Origin: Arthrobacter oryzae | Lineage (GTDB): Bacteria; Actinomycetota; Actinomycetes; Actinomycetales; Micrococcaceae | Assembly: GCF_003634095.1 (NCBI RefSeq) | Contig: NZ_RBIR01000012.1 | Span: 46,308-110,307 of the forward strand | DNA: 64,000 nt | Direction of reading: 5' to 3' | Part shown: piece by piece, positions 43,876-53,589 of the stretch | Numbering within the stretch: position 1 is the first letter of the stretch | How the letters are laid out: the number at the start of each line of letters is the position of its first letter | The notes under the pieces: model-generated | Database searches by the model: none | The model's input: only the letters and a program-made list of their open reading frames with translations | What the model was told of the DNA's origin: nothing | Program-made: the position numbers and the translations under genes

Positions 43876-43910
43876 CGCAAGATTTTCCACATAGAGGAAG
43901 GGAGCCCGGC

Positions 43911-44165
43911 ATGACCATCCCACCGACACCCGAACCCGATCCGTTTCCGCCGGAACCCGGGCCCACCGCCCCGCCGCCGGAACCCGGAGACCCGTTCCCG
44001 CCGGAGCCCGGTCCGGTCACCCCGCCGCCGGTTCCGGGACCCGAGCCGGTGCCCGGGCCAGCGCCCACGCCTTCCCCGGCCCCGGGTCCGTTCCCGACGC
44101 CCAATCCCCTGCCGATTCCAGACCCGGGCCCAGTGCCGCCGCGGCCCGACCCGACCCGGTTTTGA
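43911..44165 (+). CDS. Small proline-rich protein (84 aa)
   Basis: Almost entirely Pro, Glu, Gly and Thr in PPEPGP and PPPVPGP-type repeats, with no hydrophobic core, so it is probably disordered. A GGGAG six bases before the ATG supports translation. The opposite strand is open too, a side effect of the composition, so the call is moderate. Cell-wall or adaptor functions are known for Pro-rich proteins but nothing is specific here. Confidence 0.5.
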   Translation: MTIPPTPEPDPFPPEPGPTAPPPEPGDPFPPEPGPVTPPPVPGPEPVPGPAPTPSPAPGPFPTPNPLPIPDPGPVPPRPDPTRF

Positions 44166-44185
44166 GCCTTCGCCGCCTCTAAGAG

Positions 44186-44248
44186 CAACGCGGGGTCACT
44201 TACGGCCCATTCCGGGGCACGACATGGGCCGTAAGTGACCCCGCGTTG
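44186..44248. repeat. 63-bp palindromic repeat, copy 1
   Basis: Perfect 25-bp arms (left arm starts CAACGCGGGGTCACTTACGG) around a 13-base centre. It lies between the proline-rich gene and the palindrome behind the X25-domain gene. Confidence 0.95.
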
Positions 44249-44304
44249 GTTGTTCGAGGCGCTACGGCCGGACCCGCGCTATGGTCCTCCGGGGCTTTGA
44301 CCAC

Positions 44305-44340
44305 CGTCAGGTTCGTCAGGTTCGTCAGGTTCGTCAGGTG
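44305..44340. repeat. 9-bp tandem repeat, four copies
   Basis: CGTCAGGTT is repeated four times (the last copy ends in G). It lies in an intergenic gap and would change length easily by slippage. Confidence 0.85.
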
Positions 44341-44363
44341 CCAGGATGCGCAAAACTGCCCGC

Positions 44364-44421
44364 GACGCGCAAAGGACCCTTCGACACCGGAATTCCGGTA
44401 TCGAAGGGTCCTTTGCGCGTC
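44364..44421. repeat. 58-bp near-perfect palindrome
   Basis: Two 29-bp arms meet at GAATTC; the left arm starts GACGCGCAAAGGACCCTTCG and the arms differ at one base (C/T). It begins 25 bases beyond the stop of the X25-domain gene, so it may end that transcript. Confidence 0.9.
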
Positions 44422-44445
44422 GGCAGAAAGCTTGGGCGTCGCTCC

Positions 44446-45330
44446 TTACGGCAGGAGGATGTCCCGGGTGCGGTGATCGTACTGGATGACCAGGGGGCCG
44501 CCGCCGTGGTGTACCTCGTGGTTGGGGCCATCGAACACGCCGAACGCACCGTAGTTTTCGTCCCAGGAACGGTTCAGGGCGATCTTGAAGGAGTAGAAGC
44601 CGGCCGGAATGTCCGCGGCAATCTTCCAAAGCTGGTCCACCTGGTCCAGTTCCATCTGGACTTCGTCATACTGCGGCGCCCAGTTGGCGGGCGCGCCCAG
44701 CAGGATGTCGAAGTCGCCGGCCACCGCGACGGCTTCCGGCTGCTCGATGGTTTCGACGCTGACTGCGGGCGCCGCCGGAGCCTCCGCCCCGGATTCCGCC
44801 GCCGCCTCGGCCTTGGCGGCGGGCTTGCGCTTCCGCACGGCCTTGGCGACGGGAGCGACGGCCTCCTCGATGAGCTTGGCGGCCTTGCCCGCAACCTTGC
44901 CCGTTTTCGACGGCGCTTCCTCGGCCTTGGCGGCAGGCTTTGCCTTGGCAGGCTTGACTGCGGGAGCAGACGGCAGCGGGGTGCCGGCCGGAACCGGGGT
45001 GCCGGCGTCGAGCGCTGCACTGAAGGCAGCGGGATCGGCGAAAGCAACCGTGGCGCGCTGGCCGTCGTCGGTGATGGACCAGCCGGAGCGGCCCTTGACC
45101 AGCCAGCCAGCCTTGACCAGCTTTGCCGTGGCGGTGGTCAGCGTCTTGTGGCCGCGGGGAATGCCGCCGCTGAGGAGTTCGCGTTCGTGGTCGTTGAGGG
45201 GCACCCGTGCGATTGCCTCGCCGAGCACGGCCCCGGCGTTCAGCTTCTCGCCGGTCCATCCCTCCTCTGTCAGCACATCCAGCACGGCCTTCAGCCGAAG
45301 GTTGGTGTTTTCCGCGGTGTTCGCGCCCAT
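44446..45330 (-). CDS. Winged-helix plus X25 (pullulanase-type) domain protein (294 aa)
   Basis: The first ~100 residues (LKAVLDVLTEEGWTGEKLNAG, HKTLTTATAKLVKAGWLVKG) look like a winged-helix or domain-repeat DNA/partner-binding fold. A Lys/Ala/Pro-rich linker follows, then a domain matching the X25 module of pullulanases (AVAVAGDFDILLGAPANWAP, LWKIAADIPAGFYSFKIALN, SWDENYGAFG, YDHRTRDI). X25 modules are carbohydrate-associated beta domains. The combination could sense glycogen or oligosaccharides in the cytoplasm, given no signal peptide. The ATG has AGGAG four bases upstream. The exact function is unknown. Confidence 0.65.
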   Translation of the reverse strand: MGANTAENTNLRLKAVLDVLTEEGWTGEKLNAGAVLGEAIARVPLNDHERELLSGGIPRGHKTLTTATAKLVKAGWLVKGRSGWSITDDGQRATVAFADPAAFSAALDAGTPVPAGTPLPSAPAVKPAKAKPAAKAEEAPSKTGKVAGKAAKLIEEAVAPVAKAVRKRKPAAKAEAAAESGAEAPAAPAVSVETIEQPEAVAVAGDFDILLGAPANWAPQYDEVQMELDQVDQLWKIAADIPAGFYSFKIALNRSWDENYGAFGVFDGPNHEVHHGGGPLVIQYDHRTRDILLP

Positions 45331-45487
45331 GGGTCTCCTTTAGAAGCAATTGATCCACCTGCATTTTGCCAAGGAATCATTGGTTTTTGCGAGCCGGATC
45401 GGTTAACTCTATGTGTCGTGACCCACTATGACAGCGTGGGCGGGAGCGCGGGAAGGACCAACTCACCGCTACCCGTCAGTAGAAAAA

Positions 45488-45550
45488 CAACGCGGGGTCA
45501 CTTACGGCCCATGGAAGACCATGGGACCGGCCGTAAGTGACCCCGCGTGG
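45488..45550. repeat. 63-bp palindromic repeat, copy 2
   Basis: Arms of 20 perfect base pairs (ACGCGGGGTCACTTACGGCC at 45490-45509, partner at 45529-45548). The centre is CCATGG-like and different from copy 1. It begins 9 bases after the stop of the SulP gene on the minus strand. Confidence 0.93.
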
Positions 45551-45559
45551 CTTCGGAGG

Positions 45560-47293
45560 TCAGTCCCCGACGCTCCAATCGGCCCCGGTGAGCGCGATGT
45601 AGGCCTCGACGGCGGCATCGAGGGTCGGATAGAAATGGTGCGGATCGATCTCTTGTTTGAGCCCGTAGAGGTCGATCTTCTCCCGGACCAGGTGTTTGAG
45701 CTCGGCGAAGACCAGTGAGGTGCCCTGCGCGTCCAGCTCACGGTCCAATTCGATCAGCACGTCGGCGGCCGTGGTGTCCACATCCGTGATCGGCTCGGCC
45801 GCAAGCAGGATCCACCGTGGCTTGGGTTCGGCCCTGGCCAGGTGACGAATGTTGTCCCGGAACGGCTTGACGTTGGCGAAGAAGATCGGGGCGTCCCAAC
45901 GGTAGATCACCAGGCCAGGAAGGTGCTTCGCGTCCGGGTGGAAGTTCACGTCGTGGAACCCCTCGTAGCCCGGAACCCGCCCGATCACCGTCTCATACGG
46001 CCACCACGACCTGCGGAACACGTTGAGAATCGACAGTCCCACGGCAATGCCAATGCCGGGCAGCACTCCGAGGAAAGCAACCCCGAGGAAGGCTGCGAGC
46101 GAGAGGCTGACCTCGGACTTGCTCTGGCGCCAGAGACGCACCGTCCCGGGCACGTCGGCCAGGGAAACGGACGCCGTGATCACCACGGCCGCCAAGGCCG
46201 GTTGCGGCAGGTTCCGGAACAGCCCGGGAAGCAGCACGAGCATGAGCAGGACCAGCAGGGCACCTGTCACGCCCGTGAGCTGGCTCTTGGAGCCGGAACG
46301 TTCCGCGACGGCGGTCCGGGAGCCGCTGGTGCTGACGGGGAAGCCTTGGAAGAAGCCCGCGGCCAGGTTCGCGGCACCGATGCCGATCATCTCCTGGTTG
46401 CCATGAACCTCCTGGCCGGAACGCACCGCGAACGCCGTCGAATTCGAGATCGTGTCCGTCAGGGACACCAGCGCAATACCCAAAGCACCGGCGAACATCA
46501 GTCCGATGTCCGCGAGATCAACATGGGGGATCGTAAACGGGGGGAAGCCTTGCGGGAGTTCCCCGACCAAAGAGACGCCCCGGGCGGCGAGGTCGAAGAT
46601 CGTCGACGCCGCGATCGCGAGGACCACCATGACGAGCACCGCAGGGACCTTGGGCAGCCACTGTTGCAGGGCCAGTATCAGCACGATTCCGGTGATGCCG
46701 ACTGCTGCGGCGGCGGCCACCGCTTCGCCGTTGGCCACGCCCTGTACGAAGCCGACCAAGTCGCCGACAAAGCTTTCGCTGCTCACTTTGAATCCGAAGA
46801 GCTTTGGGAGCTGACCCACCAGGATGGTGAGCGCCAGGCCGTTCATGTAGCCGATCATCGTGGGTTTGGAGATGAGGTCGGCGATGAAGCCGAACTTGGC
46901 CACCGAGGCGAGGACCATGATGAGGCCGACCATGATCGAGAGCATCGACGCCAGCGCCACCGCCTTCACAGGGTCCCCGCCTGACCCGACGAGCGGCAAG
47001 ACGGTGGCCGCGATCATCGGACCGAGCGCAGAGTCCGGGCCCAGCACTAAGACACGGGACGGACCGAAGACCGCATAGGCCAGCAGGCACAGGATGGTGG
47101 TGTAGAGCCCCGTAATCGTCGGCAGCCCTGCCAGCTCCGCGTAGGCCATGCCCTGGGGAACGAGCAACGTCGCCAGGACGACTCCGGCGACGACGTCCTT
47201 GCCGAACCACTCCCTCTGATAGGTGGCGGCGGCGTCAATCCCCGGCATCACCTGGCGCAGCGAGTCCTTGCGCCGCCGTCCGGTCTTCGTCAT
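45560..47293 (-). CDS. SulP-family anion transporter with STAS domain (577 aa)
   Basis: Ten or more spans with the SulP signature LVPQGMAYAELAGLPTITGLY near the N-terminus, and a C-terminal STAS domain from about 445 (GLVIYRWDAPIFFANVKPFR, WILLAAEPITDVDTTAADVL). It would move sulfate, bicarbonate or a related anion. The family is widespread; the substrate cannot be read from sequence. No ribosome site is obvious at the ATG. Confidence 0.9.
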   Translation of the reverse strand: MTKTGRRRKDSLRQVMPGIDAAATYQREWFGKDVVAGVVLATLLVPQGMAYAELAGLPTITGLYTTILCLLAYAVFGPSRVLVLGPDSALGPMIAATVLPLVGSGGDPVKAVALASMLSIMVGLIMVLASVAKFGFIADLISKPTMIGYMNGLALTILVGQLPKLFGFKVSSESFVGDLVGFVQGVANGEAVAAAAAVGITGIVLILALQQWLPKVPAVLVMVVLAIAASTIFDLAARGVSLVGELPQGFPPFTIPHVDLADIGLMFAGALGIALVSLTDTISNSTAFAVRSGQEVHGNQEMIGIGAANLAAGFFQGFPVSTSGSRTAVAERSGSKSQLTGVTGALLVLLMLVLLPGLFRNLPQPALAAVVITASVSLADVPGTVRLWRQSKSEVSLSLAAFLGVAFLGVLPGIGIAVGLSILNVFRRSWWPYETVIGRVPGYEGFHDVNFHPDAKHLPGLVIYRWDAPIFFANVKPFRDNIRHLARAEPKPRWILLAAEPITDVDTTAADVLIELDRELDAQGTSLVFAELKHLVREKIDLYGLKQEIDPHHFYPTLDAAVEAYIALTGADWSVGD

Positions 47294-47395
47294 AGCTGCA
47301 CTCTGCCGCCAGAGGCTGGCCGACGCATCCCCCGGCGAGGGTGAACCGTCTCAGCGGCGGACGTGGGCCGGCGCATGGACTTTGGGCAGAAGGTG

Positions 47396-47458
47396 CAACG
47401 CGGGGTCACTTACGGCCCATGTCGTGCCCCGTGACGGGCTGCAAGTGACTCCGCGTTG
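47396..47458. repeat. 63-bp palindromic repeat, copy 3 (inverted relative to copy 1)
   Basis: The left arm matches copy 1, and the right arm has three changes. Its 13-base centre starts GTCGTGCCCCG, the reverse complement of the centre of copy 1, so copy 3 is copy 1 in the opposite orientation. It lies in the divergent gap between the SulP and aldo/keto reductase starts. Confidence 0.92.
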
Positions 47459-47573
47459 CTTGTCAGCGGGTTCCCGGACGCGGGGAGCTCCGGTTGCGTC
47501 GGTCGTTGTGCCCCCGGGCCGATGGGCCTAGAGTGGCGGTCTGCCCCCAAACGTTCGTATCGAGGAGATATCT

Positions 47574-48548
<975 letters not shown>

Positions 48549-48565
48549 CCGGCCGTTAGGAAAAG

Positions 48566-48628
48566 CAACGCGGGGTCACTTACGGCCCATCCGGAGCCTC
48601 CGGACAGGCCGTAAGTGACCCCGCGTTG
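48566..48628. repeat. 63-bp palindromic repeat, copy 4
   Basis: Arms of 22 perfect base pairs with a self-complementary centre (TCCGGAGCCTCCGGA). It fills the convergent gap between the aldo/keto reductase and adenosine deaminase stops, ten bases from the latter. Confidence 0.93.
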
Positions 48629-48637
48629 CTTGGGTGG

Positions 48638-49801
48638 TTAGTGGCCGGAGGCGGCGAGTTCGGCCAGGAGTTCGGCCTTGCGTTCCTCGCTGGCAAAGGA
48701 GGAACGGATCGAGTTCGCGGCCATCCGAACGCAATCGAACTCGGAGAGGCCGATCACCGATTTCAGCTGCGCGAAGTTGTCATCCACGTAGCCGCCGAAA
48801 TACGCGGGGTCGTCCGAGTTCACGCACACGTTCAGGCCCGCCGCCAGCATCGCCGGCAGCGGGTGCTCGGCCAGGGTGTCGACGGCCCGGAGCCGGACGT
48901 TGGACAGCGGGCACACCGTCAGCGGCATGAGCTCGTCCACCAGCCGTTCCACCAGCTCCGGATCTTCCATGCAACGGATGCCGTGGTCGATCCGCTCCAC
49001 CTCCAGGATGTCCAGCGCGTCGATGATGTACGACGGCGGGCCCTCCTCGCCGGCGTGCGCGATCCGGTGCAGCCCGGCCTCCTTGGCCCGGGCGAAGAGC
49101 CGCTCGAACTTGGCCGGCGGGTTGCCCACCTCGGCGGAATCGAGGCCGATGCCGGCAATCGGGGCGTCCATGGCGATCAGCTTCTCCAGCACCTCAAGCG
49201 CGGATTCCTCGGTGAGGTCGCGCAGGAAGGCCGCGATCAGCAGGGTGGAGATCCCGAACTCTTCGAGGGATCCGGCCAGCACCGAGGCCACCCCGTTGAC
49301 ACAGGTCTCCAGCGATATTCCGCGGGACAGGTGTGCCTGCGGGTCCAGCATGATCTCCGCATGCCTGACCCCGGCGAGCGCAGCCCGGCTCAAGTAGGCC
49401 CGGGTCATGTCCGCGAAGTCCTGTTCCGTCTGCAGCACCGCCATGTTGGCGTAGTACAGATCCAGGAATGACTGCAGGTCCGTGAACTCATACCGCGAGC
49501 GCAGCTCGTCCAGGTCAGCGTAAGGCAACTGGATCCCGTTGCGTTCGGCCAGCGCGAAGATCAGTTCCGGCTCGAGCGTTCCCTCGATGTGCAGGTGCAG
49601 TTCGGCCACCGGGAGCGAGAGGACGCCCTGGGGGACCTCGGCAAAATCGGGGGCCTCGCCGGTGTCGAAGCCATTGTCAGGGCCGGACGCGTCGTTTGCG
49701 GCCACTGTGTTCGTGCCGGTGCCGGAGTTCGTGCCGGCGCCGGTGGGGGTGCCTGTGCCGGTGTTGGTACCGGTGGTGGTGCCGGCCTCGTTGGTTTCCA
49801 T
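48638..49801 (-). CDS. add: Adenosine deaminase (387 aa)
   Basis: Zinc-dependent purine salvage enzyme: ELHLHIEGTLEPEL (HxH metal ligands), IAHAGEEGP, RIDHGIRC, CPLSNVRL and NSDDPAYFGG (last Asp ligand) are all present, so deamination of adenosine to inosine is expected. The first ~60 residues are a Thr/Gly/Asn low-complexity run (TGTNTGTGTPTG) coded by imperfect repeats, unusual for the family; the true start might be later. The ATG has no clear ribosome site and lies 48 bases from the divergent UvrA-like start. Confidence 0.85.
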   Translation of the reverse strand: METNEAGTTTGTNTGTGTPTGAGTNSGTGTNTVAANDASGPDNGFDTGEAPDFAEVPQGVLSLPVAELHLHIEGTLEPELIFALAERNGIQLPYADLDELRSRYEFTDLQSFLDLYYANMAVLQTEQDFADMTRAYLSRAALAGVRHAEIMLDPQAHLSRGISLETCVNGVASVLAGSLEEFGISTLLIAAFLRDLTEESALEVLEKLIAMDAPIAGIGLDSAEVGNPPAKFERLFARAKEAGLHRIAHAGEEGPPSYIIDALDILEVERIDHGIRCMEDPELVERLVDELMPLTVCPLSNVRLRAVDTLAEHPLPAMLAAGLNVCVNSDDPAYFGGYVDDNFAQLKSVIGLSEFDCVRMAANSIRSSFASEERKAELLAELAASGH

Positions 49802-49849
49802 TCGGTAAGGATATGCCCGGTGCTGCGGGGAGCGGATAGAGTCGAATCA

Positions 49850-52531
49850 ATGCAAAATACACAGCATGCTTCCGATTTGCCGCTCCCGATCGTCCCGGAT
49901 CTCGCTTCAGGGAGCCCCACAGACGGGTTTGTCCGGGTACGCGGCGCACGGGAGAACAACCTGCGCAACGTGGACGTGGACGTGCCCCGCGACGCGATCG
50001 TGGCCTTCACGGGAGTCTCCGGATCGGGCAAGTCGTCCCTGGCGTTCGGCACCATCTACGCCGAGGCCCAGCGCCGCTACTTCGAATCCGTTGCCCCCTA
50101 CGCGCGCCGCCTCATCCAGCAGGGGCACAATCCCAAGGTGGAAATGATCACCGGGCTGCCGCCCGCCGTCGCGCTCCAGCAGCGCCGCGGAACACCGAGT
50201 TCGCGCTCCACGGTGGGCACGCTCACCACACTGTCCAACTCGCTGCGCATGCTCTTCTCCCGCGCCGGCAGTTACCCGGACGGCGCCAGTCCGCTGGATT
50301 CTGACGCGTTTTCGCCGAACACGGCTGCCGGCGCATGCCCCGAGTGCCATGGCCTGGGGATCGCGCACACGGTCACCGAGTCCTCCCTGGTCCCGGACAC
50401 CTCGCTGAGCATCCGCGACGGCGCCATCGCCGCCTGGCCCGGCGCGTGGCAGGGCAAGAACCTGCGCGACATCCTCACCCACCTAGGCCACGACGTCGAC
50501 ACCCCCTGGCGGAAGCTCCCCCGCAAAGACCGCGACTGGATCCTCTTCACCGAAGAACAGCCCGTGGTGGAGGTGACGCCCCAGCGCGACCGCGTCGCCA
50601 AGCCCTACAAGGGCCGGTTCTGGAGCGCGAAAAGCTACGTGCTGCATACCTTGGCCGATTCCAAGAGCACCACCATGCGCGAGAAGGTGCTGCGGTTCAT
50701 GGAAACCGGCCCGTGCCCGGTCTGTGGCGGCAGCGGCCTGACGCCCGCTGCGCTGGCGGTGACCTTTGCGGGACGGACCATCGCGGACCTCAATGCCGTC
50801 CCGATGGCCGAACTGGCGGACATCATCCGCCCCACTACCGAGCTCACGGAGGCCGGGACCGCCTCCCGCAAACAGTCCTCCGGCGAGGGCAACGAGGTGG
50901 CCGTCGCCATCACCCGGGACCTCCTGCAGCGCGTCACCGTGCTATTGGACCTGGGCCTGGGCTACCTGGCCCTTGGCCGGTCCACACCCACGCTCTCCCC
51001 CGGCGAAATGCAGCGGCTGCGGATCGCCACCCAGCTCCGCTCCGGGCTGTTCGGCGTGATCTACGTGCTGGACGAGCCCTCCGCCGGCCTGCACCCCGCC
51101 GACGCCGAGCCCCTCCTTGCGGTCCTGGACCAGCTCAAGTCCTCCGGCAACTCGGTGTTCGTGGTGGAGCACAACATGGACATCGTCCGCCGCGCGGACT
51201 GGCTGGTGGACGTGGGGCCGCGCGCCGGTGAAGGCGGCGGCGACGTGCTCTACAGCGGGCCCGTGGCCGGCCTCGCCGGGGTGGAAGCCTCCGTCACCCG
51301 GCCGTTCCTGTTCCCGAACGGGCCGGCTGACGTTCCGGAAAACACGGACGACGGCGGTGCTCGCGACGGTTCGGACGCTGGCGCGGACGACGGCACGGCC
51401 GGCAAGGCTGGCGCGGCTGGCGGCAAGGCTGGCGGCGGCCGCCGCGAGGCCGCCGACTGGCTGGAATTGCGGGACATCAGCAGGCACAACCTGCGTGAAC
51501 TCGACGCCGACTTCCCGCTGGGCGTGCTGACAGCGGTCACGGGCGTCTCCGGCTCCGGCAAGTCCACGCTGGTCAGCCAGGTCCTGGCCGAAGTGGTGGG
51601 CGCCCGGCTCCATCCGGAAGCCGACACTGCGGCAGCCGACTCTGGCGCGAAAGCCCTCGAGGATCTGGAGGCCGAGGCCGGCGAGGCCGCCGGGCCGCTC
51701 AGCGTCGGCCCGCTCAGCGTCGGCCCGGTCACCGGGCTGGACCAACTCGACCGGCTGGTCAAGGTGGACCAGAAGCCGATCGGCCGCACCCCGCGTTCCA
51801 ACCTGGCCACCTACACCGGCCTGTTTGACGCGGTACGCAAGGAATTCGCCGCCACCGACGAGGCCAAGGCGCGGGGCTTCGGCGCCGGGCGCTTCTCGTT
51901 CAACGTGGCCGGCGGCCGCTGCGAGACCTGCCAGGGCGAGGGCTTCGTGGCCGTGGAGCTGTTGTTCCTGCCCGGCAGTTACGGCCCGTGCCCCGAATGT
52001 GACGGCTCGCGCTACAACCCGGAAACCCTCGAAGTCACCTATCGCGGCAAGAACGTGGCCGAGGTGCTGGGCATGACCGTCAACGCGGCCGCGGAGTTCC
52101 TGGAGCAGGTGCCGGCGGCGGCGCGCAGCCTACAGACCCTGCGCGAGGTGGGCCTAGGCTATCTGCGCCTCGGTCAGCCGGCCACCGAGCTCTCCGGCGG
52201 CGAGGCCCAGCGCATCAAGCTCGCCACCGAACTGCAGCGCGCCCAGCGGGGCCACTCCCTCTACCTGCTGGACGAGCCCACCACCGGGCTGCACCCTGCC
52301 GACGTCGAACTCCTCATGGCGCAGCTGCACCGGCTGGTGGACGCGGGCAACACCGTCATTGTGGTCGAACACGACATGGATGTGGTGGCCGCCGCGGACT
52401 GGGTGATCGACCTCGGCCCGGCCGGTGGCGACGCCGGCGGACGGATCGTGGCAACCGGGACCCCAGCCGCCGTCGCGCGTTCGACGACGAGCCGAACGGC
52501 CCCCTACCTCGCGGCGATGCTCAAAAGCTGA
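49850..52531 (+). CDS. UvrA-like ABC ATPase without UvrB-binding domain (893 aa)
   Basis: Two ABC modules: GVSGSGKSSLAFGTIYAEAQ with LSPGEMQRL and VLDEPSAGLHP, and GVSGSGKSTLVSQVL with LSGGEAQRIK and LLDEPTTGLHP. Zinc fingers CPECHGLG/CPVCGGSG and CETCQGEG/CPECDGSR are kept. The stretch between the first Walker A and the first zinc pair (RRGTPSSRSTVGTLTTL) is short and lacks the UvrB-binding insertion. This is the class-II/DrrC-like group, linked to resistance against DNA-binding drugs rather than to classical excision repair. The ATG at 49850 is favoured over the open frame to 49589. Classical uvrA is expected elsewhere. Confidence 0.85.
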   Translation: MQNTQHASDLPLPIVPDLASGSPTDGFVRVRGARENNLRNVDVDVPRDAIVAFTGVSGSGKSSLAFGTIYAEAQRRYFESVAPYARRLIQQGHNPKVEMITGLPPAVALQQRRGTPSSRSTVGTLTTLSNSLRMLFSRAGSYPDGASPLDSDAFSPNTAAGACPECHGLGIAHTVTESSLVPDTSLSIRDGAIAAWPGAWQGKNLRDILTHLGHDVDTPWRKLPRKDRDWILFTEEQPVVEVTPQRDRVAKPYKGRFWSAKSYVLHTLADSKSTTMREKVLRFMETGPCPVCGGSGLTPAALAVTFAGRTIADLNAVPMAELADIIRPTTELTEAGTASRKQSSGEGNEVAVAITRDLLQRVTVLLDLGLGYLALGRSTPTLSPGEMQRLRIATQLRSGLFGVIYVLDEPSAGLHPADAEPLLAVLDQLKSSGNSVFVVEHNMDIVRRADWLVDVGPRAGEGGGDVLYSGPVAGLAGVEASVTRPFLFPNGPADVPENTDDGGARDGSDAGADDGTAGKAGAAGGKAGGGRREAADWLELRDISRHNLRELDADFPLGVLTAVTGVSGSGKSTLVSQVLAEVVGARLHPEADTAAADSGAKALEDLEAEAGEAAGPLSVGPLSVGPVTGLDQLDRLVKVDQKPIGRTPRSNLATYTGLFDAVRKEFAATDEAKARGFGAGRFSFNVAGGRCETCQGEGFVAVELLFLPGSYGPCPECDGSRYNPETLEVTYRGKNVAEVLGMTVNAAAEFLEQVPAAARSLQTLREVGLGYLRLGQPATELSGGEAQRIKLATELQRAQRGHSLYLLDEPTTGLHPADVELLMAQLHRLVDAGNTVIVVEHDMDVVAAADWVIDLGPAGGDAGGRIVATGTPAAVARSTTSRTAPYLAAMLKS

Positions 52532-52809
52532 CGCCCGCCAGCATGTTCACGCGGGTCCGCGGCCGGCCCGGGCAGCGGCCCTATGATAACCGCAGAAGCG
52601 CCCAAAAATAACGACTTGATAACGGGCCGGACCTGACTTAGCCTATTGTGCAATGCCCGCAACCGGGCAGTGCATGCCCGGTGCTACCACCACCAGATAC
52701 TGCCCGACCGGTAGACACCGCATATGACCTCTATTGTCAGGGGCGGGCAGTGGCGCCATAACGTCCGGGGACGGACCGAGCGCTGGTGGCCCTCAGGAGC
52801 ATCTGAAAC
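52532..52809 (+). promoter_or_regulatory. Long leader region before the Rpf gene
   Basis: 278 bases with no ORF. An 8-bp hairpin ACCGGGCA / TGCCCGGT (52662-52682) and further GC-rich complementary stretches suggest a structured 5' leader. In actinobacteria some rpf genes carry cyclic-di-AMP riboswitches, but I do not see the conserved core here, so no riboswitch is claimed. Confidence 0.35.
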
Positions 52810-53460
52810 ATGAAGAAATCCACCTACAGCACTGCCGCGCGCCGCGGCATCACCCTGGCGGCCGTTTCGCTTGCCGCCGTCGCGATGTCCGCAACTTCGG
52901 CTAACGCCGCCGCCCCGGCGACAACCCCCGCCTCCACTTGGGACTCACTGGCCCAATGCGAAAGTGGCGGCAACTGGGCCACCAACACGGGAAACGGCTA
53001 CTCCGGCGGCCTGCAATTCAGCCAAAGCACGTGGGCGGCGAATGGCGGCACGGGGTCCGCGGCTTCTGCCAGCCGTGAACAACAGATCGCCGTCGCCCAG
53101 AAGATACAGGCAAGTCAGGGATGGGGCGCGTGGCCGGCCTGCGCTGCGAAGCTGGGCCTGAGCGGCGGTGCCGCGGCCCCGCAGAGCACAACCCCCTCGC
53201 CGCAGGCCGCCGCGGTTCCCGTCCGTCAGGCTGTCCCCGTGCAGGCTGTCCCCGCGGCCGCCGTCCAGGTCCCGCGCCACGTTGCACCGGTGTCAGTGAG
53301 CGGCCAGACCTACACCATCCGGAGCGGAGAAACCCTCAGCACGATCGCCGCCAAGCTCAACATCAGCGGCGGCTGGCAGTCGCTGGCCGACGCGAACGCG
53401 GCGACCATCAGCAACCCCAACCTGGTGTTCCCGGGCCAGGTGCTGCAGCTCCCCGGATAG
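52810..53460 (+). CDS. Resuscitation-promoting factor (Rpf) with LysM domain (216 aa)
   Basis: A secreted muralytic transglycosylase: signal peptide RGITLAAVSLAAVAMSATSANAAA, then the Rpf domain with WDSLAQCESGGNWATNTGNG (catalytic Glu in CESGG), YSGGLQFSQSTW and QGWGAWPACAAKLGL. A Pro/Val/Ala linker and a C-terminal LysM repeat (YTIRSGETLSTIAAKLNI ... NPNLVFPGQVLQLPG) follow for cell-wall binding. It helps dormant cells resume growth. A strong hairpin follows the stop. Confidence 0.93.
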   Translation: MKKSTYSTAARRGITLAAVSLAAVAMSATSANAAAPATTPASTWDSLAQCESGGNWATNTGNGYSGGLQFSQSTWAANGGTGSAASASREQQIAVAQKIQASQGWGAWPACAAKLGLSGGAAAPQSTTPSPQAAAVPVRQAVPVQAVPAAAVQVPRHVAPVSVSGQTYTIRSGETLSTIAAKLNISGGWQSLADANAATISNPNLVFPGQVLQLPG

Positions 53461-53505
53461 GGCTGTTACAGCACTGCCTCACACAGGCAGTAGGGCGTAA
53501 ACACC

Positions 53506-53547
53506 ACGACGCCGGAGCGATCCCGCAAGGGGACGCTCCGGCGTCGT
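53506..53547. terminator. Strong hairpin between convergent genes
   Basis: A perfect 14-bp stem (ACGACGCCGGAGCG / CGCTCCGGCGTCGT) continued by TCCC/GGGA around a GCAA loop lies between the Rpf gene and the convergent membrane-protein gene. No U-run, but position and strength suit a two-way terminator. Confidence 0.7.
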
Positions 53548-53589
53548 GCTGCTTAGGTGAGGCGCGCTGTTTCGGTGAGGGGTGCGGGC

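Noticed and set aside
41907..43892. 661-codon minus-strand open frame opposite the alpha-glucosidase
   Set aside because: Valine/Gly/Arg-rich translation without family motifs; the plus strand holds all GH13 motifs.
52532..52809. Cyclic-di-AMP (ydaO) riboswitch upstream of the Rpf gene
   Set aside because: Expected by analogy, but I could not find the conserved core in the leader; a covariance search (RF00379) would decide.
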